64,000 nt of DNA from Luteibacter rhizovicinus (GCF_004342265.1 NZ_SMCS01000003.1:372001-436000); one strand, 5' to 3'. Positions 1 to 10,062 are shown, numbered from the stretch's first letter. Notes: generated by a model not told the origin, from the sequence alone. Program-made: numbers and translations.

Positions 1-67
1 ACACCTGGATCACGCCATCGACGCATTCACCCGCGTGGCCAAGCGCCTGGGCGTCCTGCCGGCCTGA
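1..67 (+). CDS. kbl: Glycine C-acetyltransferase (2-amino-3-ketobutyrate CoA ligase), C-terminal end only
   Basis: Only the last 21 residues and the stop lie in the window. The tail reads AFTRVAKRLGVLPA, closely resembling the C-terminus of Kbl (AFTRxGKxLGV), the PLP enzyme that cleaves 2-amino-3-ketobutyrate with CoA into glycine and acetyl-CoA in threonine degradation. The reading frame is open to the left edge. The call rests on this short tail, so it is moderately secure. The stop lies inside the 3' end of the convergent pseudouridine synthase gene. Confidence 0.6.
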   Translation, partial: HLDHAIDAFTRVAKRLGVLPA

Positions 68-845
68 CGCTCACGCCCTGCGCACCGCGCCCGGACATGG
101 GCGTCGCGCGCAGGGCGTCCACTTCCGCGGAACTCAGATGCCGCCACTGCCCCTTGGGCAGCTCGCCGAGCGTCAACGAGCCGATGGCGATGCGCACCAG
201 TCGCACCACATCGAAACCCAGCGCCGCCAGCAGACGGCGGATATGGCGGTTACGCCCTTCATCCAGCGTGACCTCCAGCCAGGCATTGCGCTCGCCCTGA
301 CGTAACAGCGAGGCGTGGCGCGCACGCAGGAAGTCGTCGCCGTCGCGCACGCCTTCGCGCATGGCGGCCAGTGTCGCCTCGTCGGGCGTACCGGCCACCT
401 GGACGTGATAGGTCTTGTCCACGTGCGTGACAGGCTCGGTGATGCCCGCGGCCCACACGGTGTCATTGGTGAGCAGCAGGAGGCCTTCGCTGGCCTTGTC
501 CAGACGCCCCACCGGACCCAGCCATGGCAGGCCGGCCTCGGCCAGCGCGGTGTAAACCGTATCCCGGCCGCGCTCGTCCGCCGCGGTGGTAACCAGCCCG
601 CGTGGCTTGTTCATCATGATGTAGACCTGCGCCACCGCCTCGGCGCCACCGCCATCCACTTCGATGCGCTCGGGACCGGCGATCGGAAACTCCGGATCGA
701 GCACGACACGGCCGTTCACCGTAACGCGCCCTTCGCGCGCCAGCCGCTCAGCCTGGCTGCGGGAGCAGATGCCGCGTTTGGACAGGACACGGGCCAGCCC
801 GAAGGTAGGCGTGGTTTTTCGGGGGTGGGAAGGCTTGTGGATCAT
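27..845 (-). CDS. RsuA/RluB/RluF-family pseudouridine synthase with S4 domain
   Basis: A 272-residue protein that should isomerise a specific uridine in rRNA or tRNA. Residues about 16-62 form an S4 RNA-binding domain (LARVLSKRGICSRSQAERL...VTVNGRVV). The catalytic domain follows, with the family motif GRLDKASEGLLLLTND; Asp116 is the expected catalytic aspartate, and the later HIRRLLAALGF motif is typical. The S4 domain argues against RluE and for the RsuA/RluB/RluF branch; the exact target cannot be told. The last 41 bp overlap the 3' end of kbl convergently. A nested inverted-repeat element lies just upstream of the start. Confidence 0.85.
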   Translation of the reverse strand: MIHKPSHPRKTTPTFGLARVLSKRGICSRSQAERLAREGRVTVNGRVVLDPEFPIAGPERIEVDGGGAEAVAQVYIMMNKPRGLVTTAADERGRDTVYTALAEAGLPWLGPVGRLDKASEGLLLLTNDTVWAAGITEPVTHVDKTYHVQVAGTPDEATLAAMREGVRDGDDFLRARHASLLRQGERNAWLEVTLDEGRNRHIRRLLAALGFDVVRLVRIAIGSLTLGELPKGQWRHLSSAEVDALRATPMSGRGAQGVSVRPAGRPGAWPRG

Positions 846-862
846 CGCTAAAGGTTAGCGGA

Positions 863-1057
863 CCGGTGCTTTCTGTGGGAATTGCTCTCTGTGGAGCGCG
901 CCTGCGCGCGAAAGCCTACGGAGCGAAGAAGGCTCGGTGCTCACATCGCGAGCCCGCAGATCTGGCCACGGATGCCACGTACGGCATCTATGCTTCGTAG
1001 GCTTTCGCGCGCAGGCGCGCTCCCACAGAGAACAACGGAGAGCACAGAAAGCACCGG
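863..1057. repeat. Nested inverted-repeat (REP/BIME-like) element, copy 1
   Basis: Two inverted arms of about 36 nt (887-922 and about 993-1030) carry the core TGTGG(G)AGCGCGCCTGCGCG and face each other across a unique spacer. Outside them lies a second inverted pair, CCGGTGCTTTCTGTG at 863-877 and its complement at 1043-1057. The same arms occur at 40566-40706 and 59546-59686, also between genes. This fills most of the 315-base gap 846-1160. No associated transposase is present in the window. Confidence 0.85.
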
Positions 1058-1082
1058 GCATATCGCCAGCGGCTACGAAGCC

Positions 1083-1115
1083 AAAAAAAAACGGCGGGCC
1101 GAGGCACGCCGTTTC
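1083..1115 (-). terminator. Rho-independent terminator of the C40 peptidase gene
   Basis: On the minus strand AAACGGCG and CGCCGTTT arms (1107-1114 / 1089-1096) form a hairpin followed by a run of about nine T, 46 bases after the stop of the peptidase gene. Confidence 0.85.
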
Positions 1116-1160
1116 GGAAAATACGTTGAAGGAGGACCGTTAAGTGCGTTCGATAAAACC

Positions 1161-1859
1161 TTAAATCCTCGCGATGCCTTCCGGACGCTTCGCACCGACG
1201 AAGTGCTTGGCCCAGTATGCCTCGTTGAGGCTGTCGACGCGGACCGTCTTACCCGCCGAGGGCGAGTGGATGAACTGGCCGTTGTCGATGTAGATACCGA
1301 CGTGCGAGACGGCCTTGCCGCGGGTGCGGAAGAAGACCAGGTCGCCCATCTTCATATCGTTGCGCTTGACCTTCAGGCCGGCGAGGAACTGGCTGGCCGA
1401 ATTGGACGGCAGGTCCAGACCGATGCTGTGGCGGAACACGTAGCGGACGAAGCCGCTGCAGTCGAAACCCGTCGACGGCTGGCGGCCGCCACGGTGGTAC
1501 CGGATATCGCGAAGCTTCATGGCAAAGGCCATGAGGACGTTACGGGCATCGCCATCGACATGACCGGCAAGTTTGTCGGTCGCGTCCGCAACCAGGCTCT
1601 CGTCGTCGCCGTCGTCGCCTTCATCGTCGGTCTTCGCCACGGCAGCCTGAGTGGCGGCGGGCTTCGTGATCGCGGTCAGGTCGGGAACCGTGGACTGGGC
1701 AAGCGCGGTAGCTGGAGCAAAGACAGGCAGATCGGTCAGAAGCAACGAGGCGGACTCGCTAAGGCCAGCCGGGGGCGTAACGTTTTCGGCAAAAACAGGT
1801 GTAACGGCGGCGGCACATGTAAGGGCTAACGCGAGAGCGGTCAGTCGCTTTAAATGCAT
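1161..1859 (-). CDS. Secreted NlpC/P60 (C40) family peptidoglycan peptidase
   Basis: A 232-residue precursor with a signal peptide (MHLKRLTALALALTCAAA..., cleavage after about Ala24). An Ala/Thr- and Asp/Glu-rich linker runs to residue about 105, followed by a C40 catalytic domain. Cys134 in FDCSGFVRY, His186 in SHVGIY and His198 in FIHSP match the family's Cys-His-His triad. Such enzymes cleave peptide stems of peptidoglycan in the periplasm. The start at 1859 was chosen over an upstream in-frame ATG because it begins the signal peptide and is preceded by GAAAGAAAGG. It is monocistronic with its own terminator. Confidence 0.88.
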   Translation of the reverse strand: MHLKRLTALALALTCAAAVTPVFAENVTPPAGLSESASLLLTDLPVFAPATALAQSTVPDLTAITKPAATQAAVAKTDDEGDDGDDESLVADATDKLAGHVDGDARNVLMAFAMKLRDIRYHRGGRQPSTGFDCSGFVRYVFRHSIGLDLPSNSASQFLAGLKVKRNDMKMGDLVFFRTRGKAVSHVGIYIDNGQFIHSPSAGKTVRVDSLNEAYWAKHFVGAKRPEGIARI

Positions 1860-2093
1860 GAGCGATAAGGCCTTTCTTTCGGTGAGTTGAGCCGCCTGCC
1901 ATGCTGACGACCGTGAACGAGCGGTGAAGTTAGCAAAGGACTCCCCCGCAGTTGTTGGCATAAAGTTAAAAAGGGGCCGATCTAGGAAATATTCAGATAA
2001 TTCGCAAGAACCATCGATCGAAGCGGTGCGAATCTGAACGGCTGGCCCGACCCTCTTAACCTTCTGTCCTCACATTCGTGAATTCACAGGGCA

Positions 2094-2776
2094 TCAGCCG
2101 CGCGACCCGAAAATGGCGCTGCCGATACGCACCTCGGTGGACCCCTCGGCAATGGCCAGACCGAAGTCCCCGCTCATTCCCATGGACAGCCGGTCGATGG
2201 CGAAACCGCCGTCCCGGGCCCGTTCGCGGCATTCCGCCAATGTGCGGAAGCAGGTACGCACATCCGCTTCGTTGTCCGACGCGATGGCGAGCGTCATCAG
2301 TCCGCGCACGCGCAGACTGGAATAGGCGCTCATCGAGCGCAGAAACCCCGGAAGGTCTTCGACGGCAAGGCCATATTTGCTGGGCTCTGGCGACGTCTTT
2401 ACCTGGATCAGGCAATCCATCGCCCTGCCCTCCGCCTGGAGGTAGCGGTCGAGCGCAGCCGCCAGTTCGGGGCGATCGAGCGACTGCACCTCGGCGGCCA
2501 CGCGCGCGACATCGCGCGCCTTATTGGTCTGCAGGTGACCGATCATTACCCAGTCGATACCCGCGCCGGCAAGAGGCGTGGCTTTCGCCACGATCTCCTG
2601 CACCTTGTTCTCGCCGAACCGGTGCAGGCCGAGCGAAACGGCTTCCTCGACGACGTCGACACCGAACGTCTTAGTGACCGGCAGGATCGTCACGTCGTCG
2701 ACCGCACGCCCAGCCTGCACGCACGCTTGCGCCACCCGCTCGCGTACGGCCTGCCAGCGCGCGGCCAGCGCGCCGG

Positions 2777-2780
<4 letters not shown>
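2094..2780 (-). CDS. YggS/PROSC-family pyridoxal-phosphate homeostasis protein
   Basis: 228 residues with the single-domain alanine-racemase-like fold of the YggS family; Lys37 in PVTKTF is the PLP-binding lysine. The motifs FGENKVQE, WVMIGHLQTNK and MSMGMSGD (here LSMGMSGDF) are diagnostic. These proteins buffer PLP and affect amino-acid and keto-acid balance rather than catalysing a known reaction. The ATG overlaps the stop of the upstream M20 peptidase by 4 bases (ATGA), so the two are translationally coupled. Confidence 0.92.
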
Positions 2781-4219
<1,439 letters not shown>

Positions 4220-4415
4220 GCGGGCGTTACTCGGCGAGGCAAAAAGGTAGTGTACCAGCGACCCCGACGGCGCCGCCCACAGTGCCGTCGGCAGAGTGCC
4301 CGGTAAAGACGGGCTGCAGGCCGGGGCACCGCCGACGCCCGGACCGATTGGCCCGGCGAAGCGCGCGACGCAGAGTGCTTCGGCGCCATCCGGCGCTCCG
4401 TCCAAGGAGGACATC

Positions 4416-4739
4416 TTGAACCGTCTGTCCATCATGCTCGCAGCACTTTTCCTCGCCGCTCCCGCGTTCGCGTCGAGCCCGGTCAACATCAACACGGCGG
4501 ATGCCGCCACCCTGGCGCAGTCGCTGGATGGCGTCGGCCTCAGCAAGGCCGAAGCCATCGTTGCCTGGCGCGAAGCCAACGGCGCATTCGAGTCCGCCGA
4601 CCAGCTGACCATGGTCAAGGGAATCGGCGCATCGCTCGTCAGCCGCAACCGCGATGCGATCCGCCTTGGCGACAGCCCCAAACCGGCCACCCGGGCCAAA
4701 CCCGGCAAGCGCGCCGCAGCCGCGGACACCGAGCACTAA
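4416..4739 (+). CDS. Secreted ComEA-like helix-hairpin-helix protein
   Basis: 107 residues. A TTG start is chosen because it gives a complete signal peptide (MNRLSIMLAALFLAAPAFA) and sits five bases after a perfect AAGGAGG. The mature part is one (HhH)2 unit of the ComEA type: VNINTADAATLAQSLDGVG, then GAFESADQLTMVKGIG. Such domains bind DNA without sequence specificity and in ComEA serve DNA uptake in the periplasm. The tail after residue about 85 is basic (KPATRAKPGKRAA). No other competence gene is near, so a role in transformation is only a possibility. Confidence 0.8.
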   Translation: MNRLSIMLAALFLAAPAFASSPVNINTADAATLAQSLDGVGLSKAEAIVAWREANGAFESADQLTMVKGIGASLVSRNRDAIRLGDSPKPATRAKPGKRAAAADTEH

Positions 4740-4753
4740 GAGGGCATACCGCC

Positions 4754-4796
4754 GCCGTCGGCAAGCTGCGCTACACTCGCGCACCTTGCCGACGGC
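4754..4796. other. Inverted repeat between HhH and SET genes
   Basis: Perfect 12-base arms GCCGTCGGCAAG / CTTGCCGACGGC enclose a 19-base loop (4766-4784). There is no T-run after it, so it is a weak terminator at best; it could instead be a site in the leader of the SET gene. Confidence 0.45.
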
Positions 4797-4852
4797 TACC
4801 CGCGCGATTCCGCGCCCGAGCCCAGTCCGGCCCCAGGGAGCCGTACCGCACC

Positions 4853-5314
4853 ATGATCCTGCCGCGTTATCGCATCGCCGCGTCCAGCATTCCGGGCGCG
4901 GGCAAGGGGCTTTTCATGGAAGAAACCGTGGCCGCCGGCCGCATCGTCACAGCACCGGACGCCATCGACCGCACCTATCCCTGGGCCGAACTTTCGTCGC
5001 GACCGGAGCTGGCCGATCAGCTGTTCGCCAGCGCCCGCTGGTTCGAGGATCGCTACACCGTTTCGCCGGACTGGCCGGACGAATGCTATGTGAATCACAG
5101 CTTCGACCCGACCGGACTATGGCATCTGGGATTTATATTCGCTCTCAGGGACTTACCCCAAGGCACTGAAATTACAGTCGATTATCGCCATCTTCTGCCT
5201 CCGGGCGAAGAAGAAAGCTTTATCGACAGCCAAAGTGGTGAGAAAATAATCGGCTTGTCCTGGCAGGAGAGCCTCGCGGCGTCTACCCACGCCCTGGCTC
5301 GCCTGCTCGGCTGA
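4853..5314 (+). CDS. SET-domain-containing protein
   Basis: 153 residues forming a compact SET domain: RYRIAASSIPGAGKGLF (start of SET-N), CYVNHSF (the NHS/C motif contacting SAM) and GTEITVDY (SET-C pseudoknot tyrosine). No post-SET cysteine cluster is present. SET proteins methylate lysine with S-adenosylmethionine; in bacteria the substrates are mostly unknown. An AGGGAG lies 12 bases before the ATG. The gene is followed after 16 bases by a GNAT gene in the same direction, so both could modify proteins from one transcript. Confidence 0.82.
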   Translation: MILPRYRIAASSIPGAGKGLFMEETVAAGRIVTAPDAIDRTYPWAELSSRPELADQLFASARWFEDRYTVSPDWPDECYVNHSFDPTGLWHLGFIFALRDLPQGTEITVDYRHLLPPGEEESFIDSQSGEKIIGLSWQESLAASTHALARLLG

Positions 5315-5330
5315 CTCACTGGTCAATCTG

Positions 5331-5876
5331 ATGGCAATGCTCGACATCCCTGTTCTGGAAACGGCGCGCCTGCGCCTCACCGCTCTTACCGAACGCCACT
5401 TCGACGAATACGCGAGCATGCTCGCCGACGCCGACAGCACGCGCTGGATCGGTGACGGTCAGCCGCTGGATCGCATGAACGCCTGGCGTTCGATGGCGAT
5501 GCTGCTCGGCCACTGGGCCTTGCGCGGCTGTGGCATGTGGGCCATCGAACTGAAGGACACCGGCCAGTTCATCGGCCGCGCCGGCCTCATGCATCCCGAA
5601 GGCTGGCCCGATCTGGAACTGGGCTGGATGCTCAAGCCCGAGCATCGCCATCACGGTTACGCCACCGAAGCCGGCGAAGCGATTCTTGCCTTCGCGTGGA
5701 ACGAGCTGCGCGCGCAGCGTGTCATCAGTCTGGTGCGCATCGGCAACGAAGCATCGGACCACGTCGCCGAGCGACTTGGCGGCGAGCACATCGACAACAT
5801 CGATTTCCTGGGCGGCGCGACCCACCTGTTCGCTTACTACCCGCCCCACCGCGAAAGCCGCCGCGCAGCGGGCTAA
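5331..5876 (+). CDS. GNAT-family N-acetyltransferase (RimJ/RimL-like)
   Basis: 181 residues starting with ETARLRLTALTERHFDEY, the usual opening of the RimJ/RimL branch. The acetyl-CoA-binding motif A region is around LKPEHRHHGYATEAGEAILAFAW. These enzymes acetylate N-termini of proteins or small amines; the substrate cannot be told. It probably shares a transcript with the SET gene just upstream. A second, related GNAT lies at 13121-13705. Confidence 0.87.
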   Translation: MAMLDIPVLETARLRLTALTERHFDEYASMLADADSTRWIGDGQPLDRMNAWRSMAMLLGHWALRGCGMWAIELKDTGQFIGRAGLMHPEGWPDLELGWMLKPEHRHHGYATEAGEAILAFAWNELRAQRVISLVRIGNEASDHVAERLGGEHIDNIDFLGGATHLFAYYPPHRESRRAAG

Positions 5877-5894
5877 GCCCGCCACGGCAGCGTT

Positions 5895-5928
5895 GTTGCA
5901 GGAGCACCCGTAGGAGCGCTCCTGCAAC
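5895..5928. repeat. Short palindrome (possible terminator/REP relic)
   Basis: Arms GTTGCAGGAGC (5895-5905) and GCTCCTGCAAC (5918-5928) form an 11-bp stem with a 12-base loop between convergent genes. The GTAGGAGCG within resembles the REP-type repeats of related genomes. There is no clear T-run. Confidence 0.6.
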
Positions 5929-5939
5929 ATAAAGACGCC

Positions 5940-6851
5940 CTAAAGCGCCGGCGCGAAATCCGTCCTGCGACGACGCGCATTCGTCGGCTGCGCCACGCCC
6001 GCCAGCGCATACAGACGCGCCGTACGCATCCACGCCACGACCATCACTCCCAGCTGCGTAATCGCGAACGCCGCGACGAACCCGCCACCGCCTGCCGCCG
6101 TCGTATGCCCGCGCCAGCTGGCGATCACGGTGGCAAGCGCATAGCCCATGACGGTGATCGCGAGATAAAGCCCCAACGTCGTAAACGGGCGTCGCAGGAA
6201 CTGCATGAATCCACGCCACAGCGCACGCAGGGCCGAACGCAGTCCCAGGTCGACCATGAACTGCGCGCGCGCCGATTCCACGATCGACTGCGCCAGTACG
6301 AAGCACAGGATCGCCGCACCCAGTGCCAGGTTCGTGCCCAGGTCGGCCTCGCTGGGAAGCAGTGCCGCGTCGGCGTGTGTATCGCCCATATTCAACGCCG
6401 TCTGCGCCAGGAATCCGAACAGGCCGTAAGGCACGAACGAAATGAGCAACAGCCGGAACATGCGGCCGTATTCCGTGCCGCCACCCTGCATCAGCCCACC
6501 GAAACCGAGCGAACGACCTGCCCTGCCGCTGGCGATCACCATGCCGGTAAGGAACGGCGACAGAAATACGGTGAGCAACAGGCCCGCAACGAAGGCGCCA
6601 TTCAGGGCCGAACCGCGCTGGGCTTCCGACATGACGTCGCGAAACATCAGTCCATCGAAGTGCTGCGCCCATGTATCGGCGTGCACCGATTGAGCCAGCA
6701 GCGAATCGAAGACATGCCATACGGGCAACGCCACCACCAGCGTCGGTAGCAACGTGATCAGCACCCAGCAGATCAGCAACCGCCATTGAAGCCCGGCGGT
6801 CAGGGCGCTGCCGAATGCAGCGAATGCGGAACGTCGCGTATATCCGTTCAT
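5940..6851 (-). CDS. Polytopic membrane protein of unknown function
   Basis: 303 residues with about six hydrophobic segments (around residues 22-45, 85-110, 137-155, 178-200, 230-250 and 258-280) and a basic tail (ARRRRTDFAP). I do not recognise the family with confidence. Its ATG overlaps the stop of the M1-type peptidase by 4 bases, so it is co-translated with it and may be its membrane partner. Membrane topology resembles ABC-2-type permeases only loosely, and no ATPase gene is near. Confidence 0.75.
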   Translation of the reverse strand: MNGYTRRSAFAAFGSALTAGLQWRLLICWVLITLLPTLVVALPVWHVFDSLLAQSVHADTWAQHFDGLMFRDVMSEAQRGSALNGAFVAGLLLTVFLSPFLTGMVIASGRAGRSLGFGGLMQGGGTEYGRMFRLLLISFVPYGLFGFLAQTALNMGDTHADAALLPSEADLGTNLALGAAILCFVLAQSIVESARAQFMVDLGLRSALRALWRGFMQFLRRPFTTLGLYLAITVMGYALATVIASWRGHTTAAGGGGFVAAFAITQLGVMVVAWMRTARLYALAGVAQPTNARRRRTDFAPAL

Positions 6852-9079
6852 AGCGTTCCCAGGAGCGCGTAAAAGCCTTGCAGCAAGGCAGCGATGTCGC
6901 TGGCCCAGCGGCGCGACGCATTGTGGTTGGACTTCACGGTGCGGGTATCGTTGAGCTTGTTCGCGTCCAGATAAATTTTCCGGTCCGGATCGAGCTCGGC
7001 CGACACGGCCTTTGCCGGTTTGACGAATTCGAAACGTGCCCAGCGACGATCGTCGTCCCAGGTCAGGTTTTCCACGGAACCGTCCGCAAAAGTCACGCGA
7101 ACCGTTTCGGGCACCTGCGCGCCGTTCCGCCACACGGTAACGGTCGTGCGATAGGGGAACGGACCAGTGTCTTCCTTCGCATCGGGATGCGCCTTCTTCC
7201 ACGCTTCCCGCTTTTCGTCGATTCGCTTGTCGTTATCTTCGCTGCTGATTTCGGTGCGTTTGCCATTCACCGTCGACGTGCCAGGCAGGGGCAGCACTTC
7301 CTCGCTGACCAGCTCCTTGATCTCGTTATCGACCGTGTCCGTGCCATACACGTATTGATCGAATATCTGATCGACGGCGCGCCGGTTACCCGATACTTCG
7401 ATCAGCGTCGCCTGAAGATCGGCGGCGGAGGGATGGCGGAAATGCCAGGTCGCGTAGTACTGCTTGAAGGCGCGCTCGGTCACATCCTTGCCAAGACGCT
7501 CCTCGAGGTCGTGCATCGCCGTCGCGGTTCGCGAATACACCGTGCCGTAAGCGGACGTGGAAAGACGATCCCAGGAATTTTGCCCAAGCGGATCGGCCGG
7601 ACGGGTCAGCGTTGCGGTCAGGCGTTCCAGCGCGAACACCGACATTGGTGCCTCGACGCCGAACCAGCGATAAAACGGTGTCGTGAGCCAGACTTTCTGT
7701 CCACGCTCGCGCAACATGCGCTCGTCCCAGTATTCGTTCAGGCCTTCGTCGAGCATGGGCTCTTCGAATTCGTTCGTCGCAAGCAAACCGTAAAAATAGC
7801 CGTGACCGAACTCATGGATCGTCACGAAATCGAGCATGTACTCGTTGAGCGTACCCGGCTTTACCGAGTCGTAACTGTCCGCGGTGAAGAACGTCGGATA
7901 CTCCATACCCCCGGCTTCGCTCGCGTTCAGCGGTGGAATGACCGCCGTCACCGTCTTATACGGATAGGGTCCGAGCGTCTGCGAAAAATAGGTCAGCGAA
8001 TCCGTCGAGGCTTTCATCACCGGCTTCGCGTTCGACGTGTACTCCGCCGGATAGATCACCCGGACCTTGACCTCCGGGCTGCCTGGGCCCTGCCAGGTCG
8101 TATCCATGGTCTTGTAACCCTGCGCGGCGACCCAGGCGAAATCGTGTACATCGCCCTGCGTGAAGTGCCAGACCAGGTTATTGCCATCGGCGACCGGTTC
8201 GCCCTGTTGTTCGCCGACGGCGCCGACCACATAGTCTTTCGGCGCGGTGATGTGCACGTCGTATTCGCCGAAGTCGGCGAAGAACTCGCTGAGGAAATGA
8301 AACTCGTGGACGTTCCAGCGCGGAGCCGTAGCACCACGTTCGCCGGGTAGCTCAAGAACGCCGATCTTCGGGAACCACTGGGCAACGAGGTTGAATTTGC
8401 CGAAATAGCCGGTGCGTTCGATGACGCGGGGCAACTGGCTATGGAAGGCCATATCCAGCGTGACACTGCCACCGGCCGGAACGGGCGCGGCAAGCTCCAC
8501 GCGGACCACGGTGCGATCGGTCGTCGGGCCGCCGTCGGGATGGACGAACGACCACTTCAGCGCCGCGCCATCCTGTTCGACCTTGCCCAGATCGATATAA
8601 CCCCATTCGCCTTTCTTTACCTCCGCCAGACCGCGCCCGCCGCCATGGGCGGCGAGCGTGCGGCGCTCGGTAAAGAACGTGCTGCCTTCGCTTTCGAAAG
8701 CATTGAGATACAGATGCAGGTACACCGTCGACACCGGACGATCGCTACGATTGCGCCAGGTCAGCTGCTGCTGGCCGTCGACCGCATGTTTATCGGGATC
8801 GAGTTTCGCCTGGATGCGATACGACACGACACGATCAGATAGCGTCGCCTCCTGCCCGGTACGTGGGCCACCCCACGCGTTCGCCGCACTGGGCACGCGC
8901 ACCGCGGCCGCATGCGGGGATGCGAAGGGAATATCCCCAAGCACGGGTGCAGGCGTGGCCACCGCGACAGTGGAAGCGCCTGCCGGCAACGTGGTCGCCG
9001 TCTGTGCCATCCCCAACGGCGATAGCGCAAGCGCTCCCGCTACGAAACAACCGGTGATCCGTCGTGCCATGCGCTGCAT
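6848..9079 (-). CDS. Secreted M1-family (gluzincin) metallopeptidase
   Basis: 743 residues with a signal peptide (MQRMARRITGCFVAGALALSPLGMA). The zinc motif HEFGH is at 422-426, with the downstream glutamate in LDEGLNEYW (Glu445) and the substrate-anchoring GGMEYP motif at about 390-395, all M1 hallmarks. The N-terminal beta domain (about 80-300) is typical of M1. After about residue 600 come an acidic/basic linker and a short beta domain. It should act as an aminopeptidase outside the cytoplasm. The next gene is a membrane protein overlapping by 4 bases. Confidence 0.88.
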   Translation of the reverse strand: MQRMARRITGCFVAGALALSPLGMAQTATTLPAGASTVAVATPAPVLGDIPFASPHAAAVRVPSAANAWGGPRTGQEATLSDRVVSYRIQAKLDPDKHAVDGQQQLTWRNRSDRPVSTVYLHLYLNAFESEGSTFFTERRTLAAHGGGRGLAEVKKGEWGYIDLGKVEQDGAALKWSFVHPDGGPTTDRTVVRVELAAPVPAGGSVTLDMAFHSQLPRVIERTGYFGKFNLVAQWFPKIGVLELPGERGATAPRWNVHEFHFLSEFFADFGEYDVHITAPKDYVVGAVGEQQGEPVADGNNLVWHFTQGDVHDFAWVAAQGYKTMDTTWQGPGSPEVKVRVIYPAEYTSNAKPVMKASTDSLTYFSQTLGPYPYKTVTAVIPPLNASEAGGMEYPTFFTADSYDSVKPGTLNEYMLDFVTIHEFGHGYFYGLLATNEFEEPMLDEGLNEYWDERMLRERGQKVWLTTPFYRWFGVEAPMSVFALERLTATLTRPADPLGQNSWDRLSTSAYGTVYSRTATAMHDLEERLGKDVTERAFKQYYATWHFRHPSAADLQATLIEVSGNRRAVDQIFDQYVYGTDTVDNEIKELVSEEVLPLPGTSTVNGKRTEISSEDNDKRIDEKREAWKKAHPDAKEDTGPFPYRTTVTVWRNGAQVPETVRVTFADGSVENLTWDDDRRWARFEFVKPAKAVSAELDPDRKIYLDANKLNDTRTVKSNHNASRRWASDIAALLQGFYALLGTL

Positions 9080-9168
9080 GGATAGCCTTCCCGCCCCTGT
9101 AATCCTTGAGATTGCGCTGTGCGGCGGGCCGTCGATATAGGCCAGAGGTCATGGATGGCGAATCGTCC

Positions 9169-10062
9169 TCAGTAGACGCACGCCCTCTCGCGCATCCACT
9201 TCGTCAATATCCATTTCTCACCGCTGCCCAACGGCGCTCCCGCATGCAGCGAAAGCGGATCGGAGGCACCGGTCGCATCGGTGTATTCGAAGTACAGCGC
9301 CTGCCCCTTTCGCGGCACGTAAGAAAACCCGATCTCCGGAAACACGGTCTCGCCACCCGACTGCACATCGCACAGGTACATGATCAACGTCGAAACGCGC
9401 TGGCCGCCAATGGCCAGGTGTGCGTCGCTTCCCGGGCTGTCCAGAGGAAAGAAATCGCAATGGGGAACGTACTCGCCACCCGCGCGATAGCGCACCAGCT
9501 GAAGCGGTTCGCCGTGCTCCGGAGCCATCCCCATGATCGCCGAAGCGCGCGCCTCGATACGACGGATAAGCTCGTTCCCGCCACGCTCGAAGTAGCAGCC
9601 TTCACTGGTGCGAATGTCCATCACCATCTCGTCGCCGGTTTGCGTATTCATGACCTTCGAACGGGAAAGTTTCGGTCGCCCCATGGACCGCATACGGTCG
9701 CACTCCTGTGCGGAGAGCACGTTGTCGAGTACCGCGATAATGGGACGCTTTACCCGGGTGAGGACACGAACATCGCGATCCACCGCATGGATAACGTGCC
9801 CGGATGGCATCCGCGAATCCGTGTCGAACGCGCCTGCCTCGTCTGCCGGACCTTTTCCCAACGACCTGAGCGGCGCTCTTTGCCACGGCGCCGGCGCGCC
9901 GGTCAGCCGGGCAAAAAATTCCTCGATCACCTCGCGAGCCGCTGTCTCGTCGAGGCGCTCCCGCGCCATCTCCGCAAGCAGATCCCTGGCCGAACGCCCT
10001 GCCTTGCCGGCCTCGGCGAGCCACGGCGCCCATTCGCGCGCGAACCGCATCTGTTGCTCCAT
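9169..10062 (-). CDS. 2OG-Fe(II) oxygenase, prolyl 4-hydroxylase-like (copy 1)
   Basis: 297 residues. The C-terminal jelly-roll domain (about 88-297) has the iron ligands His201 and Asp203 in VPHCDFF and His273 in SLHAGAP, plus Lys283 in GEKW to bind 2-oxoglutarate. This is the P4Hc pattern: O2 and 2-oxoglutarate hydroxylate a proline, giving succinate and CO2. The N-terminal 85 residues are helical and variable. It is very similar to the hydroxylase at 11831-12697 throughout the catalytic domain. Both flank, in the same direction, a gene encoding a polyproline tract. No signal peptide, so it acts in the cytosol. Confidence 0.9.
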   Translation of the reverse strand: MEQQMRFAREWAPWLAEAGKAGRSARDLLAEMARERLDETAAREVIEEFFARLTGAPAPWQRAPLRSLGKGPADEAGAFDTDSRMPSGHVIHAVDRDVRVLTRVKRPIIAVLDNVLSAQECDRMRSMGRPKLSRSKVMNTQTGDEMVMDIRTSEGCYFERGGNELIRRIEARASAIMGMAPEHGEPLQLVRYRAGGEYVPHCDFFPLDSPGSDAHLAIGGQRVSTLIMYLCDVQSGGETVFPEIGFSYVPRKGQALYFEYTDATGASDPLSLHAGAPLGSGEKWILTKWMRERACVY

